Shown one piece after another: positions 36,346 through 45,314 of a stretch of 64,000 nucleotides of DNA; positions within the stretch are counted from its first letter, which is position 1, and each line of letters starts with the position of its first letter. The DNA is from Thermomicrobiales bacterium (GTDB taxonomy: Bacteria; Chloroflexota; Chloroflexia; Thermomicrobiales; UBA6265). The stretch spans positions 186,001 through 250,000 of the forward strand of contig JAHBVL010000002.1 in the NCBI GenBank assembly GCA_019637585.1, read 5' to 3'. A program made the position numbers and the translations under genes. The notes under the pieces were generated by a model. It was not told the DNA's origin, did not search any database, and worked only from the letters and a program-made list of their open reading frames with translations.

Positions 36346-39161
36346 GCTTGCGGTGTGCCCGCTGCTGCTGGTGTCGCTTCCGGCGCGCCGGAAGCCAGCG
36401 CACTCATCATTTCCAGAATCTCCTGAAGTTCTGCCTGCGCCTCGCCGAACCCTTCCCAGTCGCCGGCTTCCATCGCCGCCTGACCTCGTTCGAACGCGTC
36501 TGACGCCGCGAGTGCCAGCGACTCCAGCGTCGCATCCGTTGCCGTCGTACCGGTGGACGTCGCTGGGCTCTCCACATCGCTATCGCTGGGAGATGCCGGG
36601 TTCACGTCTTGCTCATCGACTGGCGTGCTCCCCCCGGTGAGCGCCAGCAGCGCTTCCGCCAGCGTCGGACGCATCACCGTTCGTTCGTTGGACGCCACAA
36701 TGACGCGTCGCAGCTCGGGCAAAGCGCCCGACTGATTGCGCGCCTGTAGATAGAGCGGTTGCACGTAGAGCACGCTGTCGCCAACCGGAATGACCAGCAG
36801 GTTGCCACGAATCACCTGCGAGCCAGACTGGTTCCAGAGGCTGATTTGCGCGGAAATCTCAGGTTCCTGGTCGATTCGCGCCGATATCTGACTGGGACCG
36901 AAAACAGTTTCCTGTCGGGGGAAGCGGTAGAGCACCAGCGAGTTGGAGCCGGTTTCGTCGGCGAGTCCGGCCATCCAGGCCGTCATGTTCTGCCGTTCCG
37001 AATTCCCGCCTGGCACGTAGGGCCGAATCAATGCGTAGGAAGGATCATTCTCGCCCGGCAACGTCAGCGTCACGTAGTAGGGCACCATCCGGGTCGGTTG
37101 ATCCTCATTGGTGATGTACTCATCGGGCACTGCCCAGAGATCCTCACCGTTGTAGAAAGCGGTTGGATCGCTGACGTGATAGCGGGTGAACGCCTCCGAC
37201 TGGATTTCGTACATGCGCTCCGGATACCGGAAGTGCTCGGACAACCCGGTCGGCATGTCGCCGATCGGTTTGAACAGATCCCCATATGCCTGATCGTATG
37301 CGTCGGCGACCGGGTCGACGGTGGATGTCCGGTAGAAATCGACATTGCCGTTGTACGCATCCACGACAACCTTCACGCTGTTGCGGATGTAGTTGATCCC
37401 ACCGTAGCGGGTCGCGTGCGGAAAGAGATCGCTCGTGGTGTAGGCATCCACGACCCAGAACAATCGCCCATCGTTGATCACCAGGTAGGGGTCGTCGTCG
37501 AGTTCGAGGAATGGCGCGATCTCCAGGATGCGATCGTTGATCTGTTGCCGGAGCAGGACGCGGGTGTCGTCATTGAACTGGTCGGTGAAAAAGACATTCT
37601 GGTCTCGAAGATGAATCGCCAGCAGCGTTTTGCCGATGAATCCCCCGACGCCGATCGAGCCCCGCCCCTCCCCTGAATAGGCAAACCCGGTGTCCTCTCC
37701 CGGCTGGAACGAAATCTCTCCCGAGAACTCCGGCTGATTCGAATGAACCGCCACCCACGCATGCTGCGATTCACCGAAATAGATCTCCGGTTGCGTGATG
37801 GCGAACACACCCTCGCCGTCGGGAGGAATACTCTGCACCACGAACACCGGCAGCCCCTGGGCCGTCGCTTCGCTCACCGGTCCAGCGACCGCGCCATAGC
37901 CGTGCGTGTAGACCAGATGGCTGTTGACCCAGGTTTGGGATCCCGATGGGAGGCCGTCGATGACCAACTCTCTGGCCGAGATCAGCACCTGATCGATCGA
38001 TCCATCCTGCACGTACCGGTCGATGTCGACATCGAGGAAGACGTAGTACGGAACGAATGACTCAAGTTGCTGAAAGGCAGTTCTGGCGATGCGGTAGTCC
38101 CACAATCTGATGTTGCCGAGCGTTTCGGGATATTGGTCGAGCGCTGACGCCTCGAGTGGTTCCATACCGCTCAGTTCCCGCATGGTCACGTCAGTGAGGT
38201 CGAACCCCTCACGCGTCATGGCCATGTTGTTGCTGATGAAGGGCCGCTCACGACTCAGCTCGCTCGGCTCGACGAACACCTGCTGGATGATCGACGGCAG
38301 GAAAACGCCAATCAGCAGCGACGCCACCGCCCACGCGGCCAGGGCCAGCAGGAGGGGACGAATGCGCTGCATGAAGGCATTGACCAGCAACAATCCGCCA
38401 ACGATCAGCGAGATGAATACGAGGAAGTAGTTGATCCACCGCTGGACATTGACGTCGGTGTAGCCGGCGCCGAAAACGGCGCCTCGCGTCGAGTAGACGA
38501 GCTGATAGTTCATGAACACGTAGCGAACACCAACCATGAGCACAATCAAGCCGGCCAGAGCCAGCAAATGAACCCTCATCTGGTTTGGTGCTTCGCCCAG
38601 ACGGCGAATCCGGATCCCCAACCGGATGATGTAGACGAGTGCGGTGCAGATCAATGTGAGGATGGCCAGACCAAGGAGCAGATCGAGCAGATTGGACATC
38701 GCTGGCAGCCGGAGGAGATAGAAGGAGATGTCCCGGTTGAACACCGGATCCTTTTCCCCATAGTTCGAAACGAATCTGGCCAGCTGCCAGGTCTCCCATT
38801 GCTGGCCGATGATCCTGCCGAAGAGCACGGCCACAATACCAGTGCCGATGGCCAAGAGCGCCACCAGGAGCCGGTTGGCAACCTGGGTTGCCGATCCTCT
38901 CGGGCTCGATTCGCGCGTTCTCCGCAGCGCCAGCGCCAGATTGATGCCGAAAAAGGCGGCGAACGCCAGTCCTCCGAGAATCGTATAGACGATCTCGGCC
39001 CGGTATCGGGCAACCAGCGAGTGACGGTAGCCCATGCTGCCGAACCACCACCAGTTGATCCAGAAGGACGCTGTCAACCCGGCAACGACCGCAACCAGCG
39101 CGAGCACCAGCAGGATGACCCCGAGCCGTTTGAGTGATGATGGAATTGCGATGCGTTTCAC
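36336..39161 (-). CDS. UPF0182 family large membrane protein
   Basis: About 940 residues from GTG 39161 (MKRIAIPSSLKRLG); an in-frame ATG at 39221 would add 20 residues. The N-terminal ~300 residues hold seven membrane helices, starting VILLVLALVAVVAGL and the family hallmark FWINWWWFGSMGYRHS. The large extracytoplasmic part includes YVFLDVDIDRY, HLVYTHGYGAVAGPVSEATA, PEIYFGE, YGGINYIRNSVKVVVDAYNG and FRYPERMYEIQSE, all typical of COG1615. The C-terminal ~90 residues are an Ala/Thr/Ser/Glu-rich tail. Function unknown; found in many Actinobacteria, cyanobacteria and Chloroflexi. Monocistronic. Confidence 0.92.
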   Translation of the reverse strand: MKRIAIPSSLKRLGVILLVLALVAVVAGLTASFWINWWWFGSMGYRHSLVARYRAEIVYTILGGLAFAAFFGINLALALRRTRESSPRGSATQVANRLLVALLAIGTGIVAVLFGRIIGQQWETWQLARFVSNYGEKDPVFNRDISFYLLRLPAMSNLLDLLLGLAILTLICTALVYIIRLGIRIRRLGEAPNQMRVHLLALAGLIVLMVGVRYVFMNYQLVYSTRGAVFGAGYTDVNVQRWINYFLVFISLIVGGLLLVNAFMQRIRPLLLALAAWAVASLLIGVFLPSIIQQVFVEPSELSRERPFISNNMAMTREGFDLTDVTMRELSGMEPLEASALDQYPETLGNIRLWDYRIARTAFQQLESFVPYYVFLDVDIDRYVQDGSIDQVLISARELVIDGLPSGSQTWVNSHLVYTHGYGAVAGPVSEATAQGLPVFVVQSIPPDGEGVFAITQPEIYFGESQHAWVAVHSNQPEFSGEISFQPGEDTGFAYSGEGRGSIGVGGFIGKTLLAIHLRDQNVFFTDQFNDDTRVLLRQQINDRILEIAPFLELDDDPYLVINDGRLFWVVDAYTTSDLFPHATRYGGINYIRNSVKVVVDAYNGNVDFYRTSTVDPVADAYDQAYGDLFKPIGDMPTGLSEHFRYPERMYEIQSEAFTRYHVSDPTAFYNGEDLWAVPDEYITNEDQPTRMVPYYVTLTLPGENDPSYALIRPYVPGGNSERQNMTAWMAGLADETGSNSLVLYRFPRQETVFGPSQISARIDQEPEISAQISLWNQSGSQVIRGNLLVIPVGDSVLYVQPLYLQARNQSGALPELRRVIVASNERTVMRPTLAEALLALTGGSTPVDEQDVNPASPSDSDVESPATSTGTTATDATLESLALAASDAFERGQAAMEAGDWEGFGEAQAELQEILEMMSALASGAPEATPAAAGTPQAQT

Positions 39162-39282
39162 CCTTGCCGCTACCTGCCCTGACCGACCGTGCGGTGACGC
39201 AAAGTCATGGTACGCTCCCATTCAGCGAGAGCGCATAAACGTGCTCATGCTACCACTCGGGGGAGAGCGACTCGGCAAATCG

Positions 39283-40116
39283 ATGGTGACGCAGAACAAC
39301 GGGCCAACGGTTCACAATCTGGCCAGCGGCAGTAGCGCCAATGCGCTCCTGATCCGCCAGAATGGCGTTTCCCTGCTGATCGACTGCGGATTGCCGATTC
39401 GCAAGCTCCAGGCGTCGCTGAAATCACTCGATATGAAGATCGAGGACATCGACCTGCTCTTCGTCACGCACGAGCATTCCGACCATGTCCGTTCGCTGCC
39501 GCAGTTGAAGCGGGCGGGCGTCACGGTTGTCACGTCGGCCGGAACGGCGCGGGCCACGCGGATGGGGCCGGCGGAGTTCGTCGCCGCGCGGGCCGGTCAG
39601 ACCTATGACATGGCCGGATTCACGATCGCTCCCTGCGCGGTTTCGCATGATGCCGCTGAACCGCTGGGCCTCATGGTCGAAACCGGGGGGCTGACGATCT
39701 CGGTGATGACCGACCTGGGACAAATCAGCCCCGGTCATATCGAGGTCATGACCGCAGCCGATCTCATCATTCTGGAGTCGAACCACGACATCGATATGGT
39801 CCGCTTCGGGCCGTATCCCCCTCATCTGAAACGACGGGTGCTTTCGGGAACCGGACATTTGTCGAATGTCGATGCCGGCAAAGCGCTGCGGAGTGTTCTG
39901 TCCAGATCGAACCGGGACCCCGCAATCTGGCTGGCCCATCTCTCCGAAACGAACAACCGGCCGGCAACCGCGGCTACGACCGTTCGGCAACACATCCCGG
40001 GGGCGAGAGTGCGAACCCTGCCTCGCCACGACATCATCAATCTCCTGGCGCTTCATCTGCCCGACCCGGTGGCTTCCGCCACGCCGCTCCAGGTTCCGCT
40101 CTGGCTAGAAAGGTGA
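39283..40116 (+). CDS. MBL-fold metal-dependent hydrolase (YycJ/WalJ-like)
   Basis: Beta-lactamase-fold phosphodiesterase family whose members are linked to 5'-3' exonuclease and cell-wall/DNA coordination. ATG 39283 (MVTQNNGPTVHNLASGSSAN) gives 277 residues, near the family length; ATG 39247 is an alternative. Metal ligands: LFVTHEHSDHVRSLPQL (HxHxDH) near residue 60, AVSHDAAEPLGL, SVMTDLGQI, ESNHD and HLSNVDAG. The last two correspond to the family NHD and GHLSN motifs. Divergent from UPF0182. Confidence 0.9.
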   Translation: MVTQNNGPTVHNLASGSSANALLIRQNGVSLLIDCGLPIRKLQASLKSLDMKIEDIDLLFVTHEHSDHVRSLPQLKRAGVTVVTSAGTARATRMGPAEFVAARAGQTYDMAGFTIAPCAVSHDAAEPLGLMVETGGLTISVMTDLGQISPGHIEVMTAADLIILESNHDIDMVRFGPYPPHLKRRVLSGTGHLSNVDAGKALRSVLSRSNRDPAIWLAHLSETNNRPATAATTVRQHIPGARVRTLPRHDIINLLALHLPDPVASATPLQVPLWLER

Positions 40117-40208
40117 CCGGAGGACCAGGGAAGCTCGGCGGTACAATCCCATCGCCGTCATGAGGTGACGGCTCCGTCCCGCTGCGAGAGGAGCTTTCCC
40201 TGTCCACC

Positions 40209-40568
40209 GTGCTCTTGTTTCACGACCGCCTGGCGACGTCGGTTCTCCTGTTCATGTTTGCCGTGGGCCTGTGGGGACTCTTCACCTATATGAAGGGTGG
40301 GATCCTCGAAGGGAGCATCGGCGGGGCGCTGATGATCGGTCAGGTGCTGATCATCGTCCAGGGGCTTTTCGGTCTCGCCCTCTATATCAAAGGTCCCCGA
40401 CCCTCCGATCCCGTCCACATCCTCTACGGCATCACCGCCGCCATCGTGATGCCATTCGTCTACACCTACGCCAGGGACAGGAACCCGCGGCAATCACTTC
40501 TCATCTTCAGCTTGATTGCCCTCTTCATCGGCGGGCTGGCGATTCGCGGTATGACCACTGCCGGTTGA
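40209..40568 (+). CDS. Small four-helix membrane protein, function unknown
   Basis: 119 residues from GTG 40209, with four predicted membrane helices (SVLLFMFAVGLWGLFTY; IGGALMIGQVLIIVQGLFGL; VHILYGITAAIVMPFVYTYA; LLIFSLIALFIGGLAIRGMT). The ribosome binding site GAGAGGAG (40186-40193) is 15 nt from this GTG, but exactly 6 nt from an in-frame CTG at 40200, which may be the real start. TACAAT at 40142-40147 is a possible -10. Similar short proteins occur in Chloroflexi genomes, but I recognise no named family. Confidence 0.75.
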   Translation: MLLFHDRLATSVLLFMFAVGLWGLFTYMKGGILEGSIGGALMIGQVLIIVQGLFGLALYIKGPRPSDPVHILYGITAAIVMPFVYTYARDRNPRQSLLIFSLIALFIGGLAIRGMTTAG

Positions 40569-40689
40569 GCCAGTTCCGTACATCCAACGGCCCGAAAGTT
40601 ACGTTTACCTGAGAAGAAGCGCCCTGCAGTTGGCGATGTAGCACGCTACGTCACAGCTGTTGACCGGCAGGTCACACCCCGATTTTCCG

Positions 40690-40718
40690 TTGACATCCAA
40701 AATGCCCGAGCGTACAAT
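40690..40718 (+). promoter_or_regulatory. Near-consensus sigma-70 promoter of the HTH gene
   Basis: TTGACA (40690-40695), exactly 17 nt, TACAAT (40713-40718), about 62 nt before the HTH-protein start. This is the best promoter match seen in the window. Confidence 0.8.
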
Positions 40719-40746
40719 CCGACCGTACAGTCCGCAGTGTACGCTC
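40708..40746. promoter_or_regulatory. Inverted-repeat operator overlapping the -10 element
   Basis: GAGCGTACA (40708-40716) and TGTACGCTC (40738-40746) form a perfect 9-bp inverted repeat, with an additional CCGTACAG between them at 40724-40731. The left arm overlaps the -10 box. A bound repressor would block transcription; the downstream HTH protein is the obvious candidate for autoregulation, which is inferred. Confidence 0.6.
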
Positions 40747-40780
40747 GCAACGGCACGCGTTCACCGCGAAAGGAGTCAGC

Positions 40781-41317
40781 GTGGAAGGCGGTTCCCGCGA
40801 TTACCAGCAGGTGATCGATCAGGCGCTGCAGGTGGTCTATAGCCACCATCACCGGCTGATCAGTCAGCTGCATCCCGAGGCTTTTGAGCCCCTCACACTC
40901 GCGCAATTGCGTGAGGGACCATTGGGCCGGGATCTCTCGAAATTGGCGAAACTGGCACGCGGAGAAGTCCGTGAATCAAAGGAACAGGTTCTGATGGCGA
41001 TCGATTCGATCGTCCAGCTCCTCTTCTGGCCGGCCGCCTCCGATGACTACACAGTCCCGCGTTCGTTCTGGGATACCGATCTCGGGCGGATGCTCGCTTT
41101 GGCCAAATTCAAGGCCTTCTCGTCGAGCGAACTGGTAAGTATCGGAAACGCTGCACAGCAGCTCAATGTCACGCGCCCGACGATCTATCGATGGATGGAC
41201 GACCGGACGCTGAGCTATGTTCGCGATGATATGAGCGGCCGCACATTTGTGGTTCGCAAGGACATCGAGAACCTCAAACGGGTAGCCGCTGAACTGGGCG
41301 CCAGCGAAGCATCCTGA
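40781..41317 (+). CDS. DNA-binding protein with MerR/excisionase-type helix-turn-helix
   Basis: 178 residues from GTG 40781, with AAAGGAG at 40769-40775. Residues 1-110 are alpha-helical with no recognised domain (YQQVIDQALQVVYSHHHRLI, LGRDLSKLAKLARGEVRESK). The C-terminal ~60 residues hold a helix-turn-helix plus wing, SIGNAAQQLNVTRPTIYRWM followed by DDRTLSYVRDDMSGRTFVVRK, as in the HTH_17 excisionase/MerR group. A strong promoter with a symmetric operator precedes it, and a terminator follows, so it is a monocistronic, probably self-regulated transcription factor. Ligand and targets unknown. Confidence 0.88.
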   Translation: MEGGSRDYQQVIDQALQVVYSHHHRLISQLHPEAFEPLTLAQLREGPLGRDLSKLAKLARGEVRESKEQVLMAIDSIVQLLFWPAASDDYTVPRSFWDTDLGRMLALAKFKAFSSSELVSIGNAAQQLNVTRPTIYRWMDDRTLSYVRDDMSGRTFVVRKDIENLKRVAAELGASEAS

Positions 41318-41340
41318 GCAGACAATGAATTCCAGACGAT

Positions 41341-41371
41341 AAACCGGCGGAACCCGAACCGCCGGTTTTTC
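41341..41371. terminator. Bidirectional intrinsic terminator
   Basis: AAACCGGCGG (41341-41350), loop AACCCGAA, CCGCCGGTTT (41359-41368) followed by TTT. A 10-bp perfect stem with A-run before and T-run after. It sits between the convergent HTH gene and alr and can serve both. Confidence 0.9.
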
Positions 41372-41379
41372 GTTGCTGC

Positions 41380-42579
41380 TTAGTCCTCTGTCTTGTTGTT
41401 GATTGCAACAACATTCGAGTTTTGAGCGTAGAACGCCGGCAAACGCTGACCGAAGCCGGTCAGAATCTCGTATGGGATGGTGCCAGTCATGGTGGCCAGC
41501 TCTTCGATGGTCGGTTCGCCGTGTGCACCGTCCCCCACCACGGTCACGACCGATCCATATCGGGCGTCACACTCATCAGGGAGCTCGATCACCGTTTGAT
41601 CCATCGAGACTCGCCCCAGTTCGGGCAGCTTCGACCCCCGAAACCCGACCCATGACCGTCCCGAGAGGGCGCGACAATATCCATCGGCGTAGCCGAGCGG
41701 CAGCAGTGCCGTTCTTGTCGGGCGATCGGCTCTGAACGTGCCGCCGTACCCCACTTCCTCCCCGGCGGGAATCGTGTGGACACGTTGAATCGCCGCCTCC
41801 ACCCGGACTGCCAGTTGCATGCCTGGAAGGAGCGGCACGCCGGCATCGGGCCGGACGCCGTAGAGACAAATCCCGGGCCTGACCATATCGAAATCGAGAT
41901 CACGCCGCCGCAGCGTGGCGGCACTGTTCGACGCATGGACGATTCCCGGATCGATTCCGGAACCGCGGATCGCAGCGACGGTGTCCTTGAAGATGCTGGC
42001 CTGCTTGTCAGTCGGCGACTGGTCGGACTCATCAGCCCTGGCGAAGTGCGTGAATACGCCCCGAAAGCGCATGCCCGGATGCTCGGCTATCGCGTGGGCT
42101 GCCGCGATCGCTTCCTCCGGCGCGACGCCGAACCGGTGCATGCCGGTGTCGATTTTCAGAAAGGCGGAGAGTGATCCCACGCCAGATCGAGGAATCGTCC
42201 GGCAGAACGCCGCGACCTGGTCGGTAGAGCCAATGGTCAGGGTCACGCCAGCTTCGATACTGGCCCCGATCTCCATGGCCATGGTCGCGCCCAGGACGAG
42301 GATTTCCTGGGTGATTCCGCTCGCCCGCAGCTCGAGCGCTTCGCTGACGGTGGCCGTACCGAGCCAGCTCGCCCCACCGGCTACAGCGGCTCTGGCGGCA
42401 TGTGGCGCGCCTTCGCCATATCCGCCCGCTTTGACGACTGCCAGCACCATCACCGATGGTCCCACGGCATTGCGAATCGTTGCGACGTTCGTTTCGATCG
42501 CGTCGAGGTCGACAATGATCCTGGCGCCGCGACCCGGCAGCGACCAGACCTTCTCGGAGATGTCAGGCGCGAAGGTCAT
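41380..42579 (-). CDS. alr: Alanine racemase
   Basis: PLP enzyme that makes D-alanine for peptidoglycan. The 399 residues show ARIIVDLDAIETNVATIRNA, the PLP-Lys motif VLAVVKAGGYGEGAPHAARA near residue 50 (Asp-Ala is more usual where Gly-Gly stands), LKIDTGMHRFGV, RPGICLYG, the second catalytic Tyr in GYGGTFRA and SMDQTVIELPD. Last gene of the tatA-tgt-acpS-nnrD-alr series; 16 nt separate it from nnrD. The acpS-nnrD-alr grouping recurs in many bacteria. Confidence 0.96.
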   Translation of the reverse strand: MTFAPDISEKVWSLPGRGARIIVDLDAIETNVATIRNAVGPSVMVLAVVKAGGYGEGAPHAARAAVAGGASWLGTATVSEALELRASGITQEILVLGATMAMEIGASIEAGVTLTIGSTDQVAAFCRTIPRSGVGSLSAFLKIDTGMHRFGVAPEEAIAAAHAIAEHPGMRFRGVFTHFARADESDQSPTDKQASIFKDTVAAIRGSGIDPGIVHASNSAATLRRRDLDFDMVRPGICLYGVRPDAGVPLLPGMQLAVRVEAAIQRVHTIPAGEEVGYGGTFRADRPTRTALLPLGYADGYCRALSGRSWVGFRGSKLPELGRVSMDQTVIELPDECDARYGSVVTVVGDGAHGEPTIEELATMTGTIPYEILTGFGQRLPAFYAQNSNVVAINNKTED

Positions 42580-42595
42580 TGGCCGTCAATCGTCC

Positions 42596-43579
42596 TCAGG
42601 AGCGTTCCAGGCGGACCAGGACCCTGGCGATCGCTTCTGGCAAGTCGCTGGCCATGAGTCCGAGGGTGCCGTAGGTCGCTTTGGCGTCGCGAGCGGCGTT
42701 GACGCCGGCAAAGATGGCCAGGCGACCCGCATCGATAAGCGATAACCCCTGGGCCAGGAAAGCGCCGACGGCGCCCGCCAGAACATCACCGGTGCCGGCT
42801 GATGCAAGCGAGCGAGGGATGTCGTCGACTCTGATCGTGTCGGCGCCGTTGGTCAGAACAGCTGTTGTTCCCTTGAGCAGAACGGTCTGGTTCCATTGAG
42901 CCGCGGCAGCGACTGCGGCTGTTTCGGGATCGCCCGCTATCTCCGCGGCTTCCGCACCGGTCAACCGGGCCATTTCGCCCGCGTGCGGTGTCAGCAGCAG
43001 CGTTTGAGGCTTGACCCGCGTCCACCACTCCGGCTGCGTGGCCAGCCAGTTCAACCCGTCGGCATCGATGACCGCGGGCTTGTCGTTCCCGACCAGTGCG
43101 TCTCCAGAGTCCTCAGCGCCGGACGGAGCGCCGATGCCAAATCCCACCGACCCAGACCGTTTCTGCTCTGCGAAGCCGAAAAGCGCTCCAAGCAGGGCAG
43201 TGGCGTGATCGTCGTCCGAAAGCCCTGGACCGATCACCAGAGCGGCGGATTTCTCGGTTCGCTCGCCGATGAGCGCTCGGGCCTTCCGGGCGGCATGGGG
43301 CGGGTCTCCATCGGGAAGCGGGATGAATGTCGCTTCCGGCACGATGCCGGCAATCGGACCGATCGACGATCGCGAGACGGCGACGCTGACGATGCCGGCT
43401 CCCGAACGCATGGCGGCTCGGGCGCACAATGCCGGTGCGCCGATATAGCCCGGCGCACCGCCAACAATGACCAGGCCGCCCACGCTCCACTTGTGAGCGC
43501 CGGCTTCACGGCGCGGCAATACCGCGGCCGCGTCTCGGTCGTCCATCAGTCCTGCGGTTTTCGCGTTCTTTCCTGCCAT
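42596..43579 (-). CDS. nnrD: ADP/ATP-dependent (S)-NAD(P)H-hydrate dehydratase
   Basis: Repairs hydrated NAD(P)H. The 327 residues correspond to the YjeF C-terminal carbohydrate-kinase-like domain only: WSVGGLVIVGGAPGYIGAPA near residue 31, AMRSGAGIVSVAVS, LVIGPGLSDDD, VIDADGLNWLA, LLTPHAGEMARL, VLLKGTTAVLT and SLASAGTGDVLAGAVGAFLA with the catalytic Asp in GTGD. The N-terminal epimerase half found in bifunctional enzymes is absent, so an epimerase, if any, is encoded elsewhere. There is a 40-residue insertion around residues 140-165. Confidence 0.93.
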   Translation of the reverse strand: MAGKNAKTAGLMDDRDAAAVLPRREAGAHKWSVGGLVIVGGAPGYIGAPALCARAAMRSGAGIVSVAVSRSSIGPIAGIVPEATFIPLPDGDPPHAARKARALIGERTEKSAALVIGPGLSDDDHATALLGALFGFAEQKRSGSVGFGIGAPSGAEDSGDALVGNDKPAVIDADGLNWLATQPEWWTRVKPQTLLLTPHAGEMARLTGAEAAEIAGDPETAAVAAAAQWNQTVLLKGTTAVLTNGADTIRVDDIPRSLASAGTGDVLAGAVGAFLAQGLSLIDAGRLAIFAGVNAARDAKATYGTLGLMASDLPEAIARVLVRLERS

Positions 43580-43621
43580 GTGTCGCCGGGCTCTCCGTGA
43601 GTCATTGAAACGAATAGTTCA

Positions 43622-44044
43622 TCAGTTATCTGAGCAAACGCACGCTTTCTTCAGGCCGACAACGATCGCCATCGCGTCGGTGCGGGAATGCGTGATGGAG
43701 ACGCTGAAATCATCCAGTCCGAGCAACGCCGCGCGTTCGGCCGCTGTGCCATGCAGCACGAGCACCGGTTTGCCCCGCCGGTTGGACAGCGTTTCCATTT
43801 CCTTCCATTTGATACCGCGGATTCCCGTGCCGAGCACCTTGGAGGTCGCTTCTTTCACCGCAAACCTGCCAGCCAGCTCATTGGGAAACCGGGCATAGCG
43901 TTCCTGCTCTGGCTTCGTGAAAACGCGGTCCAGGAATCGCTGACCGAATTCGTCGAGCACCCGCTTGATCCGGTCGATCTCGATCACATCGATTCCGACA
44001 GCAATGGCTCCCGATTTCTCCGGATCGAACTCAGGGAGGTACAC
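43622..44044 (-). CDS. acpS: Holo-[acyl-carrier-protein] synthase
   Basis: Attaches 4'-phosphopantetheine to ACP. I use GTG 44044, which has GGAG 7 nt upstream and yields 140 residues; a GTG at 44083 would give 153. Core motifs: VGIDVIEIDRIKRVLDEFG with the Mg-binding Asp, FTKPEQERYARF, and ELAGRFAVKEATSKVLGTG with the second acidic ligand. SITHSRTDAMAIVVG follows near the C-terminus. Length is slightly above the usual 120-130. It stands between tgt and nnrD. Confidence 0.93.
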   Translation of the reverse strand: MYLPEFDPEKSGAIAVGIDVIEIDRIKRVLDEFGQRFLDRVFTKPEQERYARFPNELAGRFAVKEATSKVLGTGIRGIKWKEMETLSNRRGKPVLVLHGTAAERAALLGLDDFSVSITHSRTDAMAIVVGLKKACVCSDN

Positions 44045-44086
44045 CAGCAAACTCCAACCGTCGCCTCGCGAATCAGCCCGCACATT

Positions 44087-45247
44087 CTACGCGACGACTG
44101 CTTTGAGCCGGTCAGATGGCCCTGCCGGCTTGTACCGGGCGGCGAAGTCACCATGAGCGATGGCGAATGTCCCCGCCTCGATCGCCGTCCGCATTTCCTC
44201 GACCTGGCGGACCAGAAAGCGAATGTTATGTACGGATGCCAATCGCAGTCCCAGCAGCTCTCGTGCCCGAAAAAGATGGTGCATGTAGGCGCGGGTGAAA
44301 CGAGCGCAGGTCGTGCAGTCGCACGTATCGTCCACCGGTAGATGTTGATGTTTGAATTCGGCTTTCAGAATGTCGATCCGGCCGTCTGGCGTGAAGAGAG
44401 AACCATTGCGGGCCAGCCGGGTGGGAAGCACACAATCGAACATATCCACGCCACGAGCGACGGCGTTCCACAGATCCTCAGGCGATCCAACCCCCATCAG
44501 ATAGCGCGGTCGATCAACTGGCAGGAGCGGGCAGGTCGCTTCCAGCACCGCGTTCATGACATCCTTCGGTTCACCGACACTCAAACCGCCGATAGCCGAA
44601 CCGGCGACATCACACTGGGCCAGGAAGCGGGCTTCCTCGGCGCGCAGCTCGACATCCATGCCGCCCTGACAGATACCGAAGAGGGCGCCTTTCACCGCCG
44701 CAGGATGATCGTGCCAGGCGACGATGCTCCGTTCGAGCCATCGCCGTGTTCTGGCGGTCGCATCGACGATCTTGCGTGGATTGGCCGGTAATCCGATCAG
44801 GTGATCGAGGGGCATCATGATGTCCGACCCATATCGAATCTGCAGATCGACGACCGATTCCGGCGTCATGACCCGGGCCGATCCGTCGATGTGGGAGCGA
44901 AAGGTCACCCCTTCCTCGCGAACCTTCGCCTGTTGGGCCAGACTGAAAATCTGAAACCCGCCGCTGTCGGTGAGAATCGACCGGTTCCAGCGCATGAACG
45001 GATGAAGCCCTCCGGCTTCCTCGATCACATCGACGCCGGGACGCAGCATGAGGTGATAGGTGTTGCCCAGGATGATCTCGGCGCCTGTTGCCTCCACCTC
45101 GATCGGGTCGAGCGTTTTCACCGTTGCCTGTGTTCCCACCGGCATGAAGACTGGTGTCTCGATCGATCCCGATTTTGTGGTGATGCGGCCCCGGCGGGCT
45201 TCCGTTCCGGGCGAGGAGGCAATGAGATCGAAGGAGAATGGGGTCAT
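44087..45247 (-). CDS. tgt: tRNA-guanine transglycosylase
   Basis: Inserts preQ1 into position 34 of GUN-anticodon tRNAs for queuosine. ATG 45247 (MTPFSFDLIASSPG) gives 386 residues. Motifs: PVFMPVGTQATVKTL, LGNTYHLMLRPG, ILTDSGGFQIFSLAQ with the base-binding Asp, and FGICQGGMDVELR. These are followed by MFDCVLPTRLARNG with the nucleophilic Asp, and the zinc site CDCTTC...HN near the C-terminus. A hairpin lies just upstream of the start. The other queuosine genes are not in the window. Confidence 0.97.
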   Translation of the reverse strand: MTPFSFDLIASSPGTEARRGRITTKSGSIETPVFMPVGTQATVKTLDPIEVEATGAEIILGNTYHLMLRPGVDVIEEAGGLHPFMRWNRSILTDSGGFQIFSLAQQAKVREEGVTFRSHIDGSARVMTPESVVDLQIRYGSDIMMPLDHLIGLPANPRKIVDATARTRRWLERSIVAWHDHPAAVKGALFGICQGGMDVELRAEEARFLAQCDVAGSAIGGLSVGEPKDVMNAVLEATCPLLPVDRPRYLMGVGSPEDLWNAVARGVDMFDCVLPTRLARNGSLFTPDGRIDILKAEFKHQHLPVDDTCDCTTCARFTRAYMHHLFRARELLGLRLASVHNIRFLVRQVEEMRTAIEAGTFAIAHGDFAARYKPAGPSDRLKAVVA

Positions 45248-45266
45248 GAGGCGTGAGACATGAAAT

Positions 45267-45295
45267 GACCGGCTGCGTTTGCGGTGCAGCCGGTC
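45267..45295 (-). terminator. Hairpin between tatA and tgt
   Basis: GACCGGCTGC (45267-45276) pairs perfectly with GCAGCCGGTC (45286-45295), 10 bp around a 9-nt loop. On the minus strand it is followed by ATTTCATGTCT, not a clean U-run. It lies 20 nt before the tgt start and may be a weak terminator for tatA or a structure in the tgt leader. Confidence 0.5.
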
Positions 45296-45314
45296 TGGCA
45301 AGAACCACAGCTGA

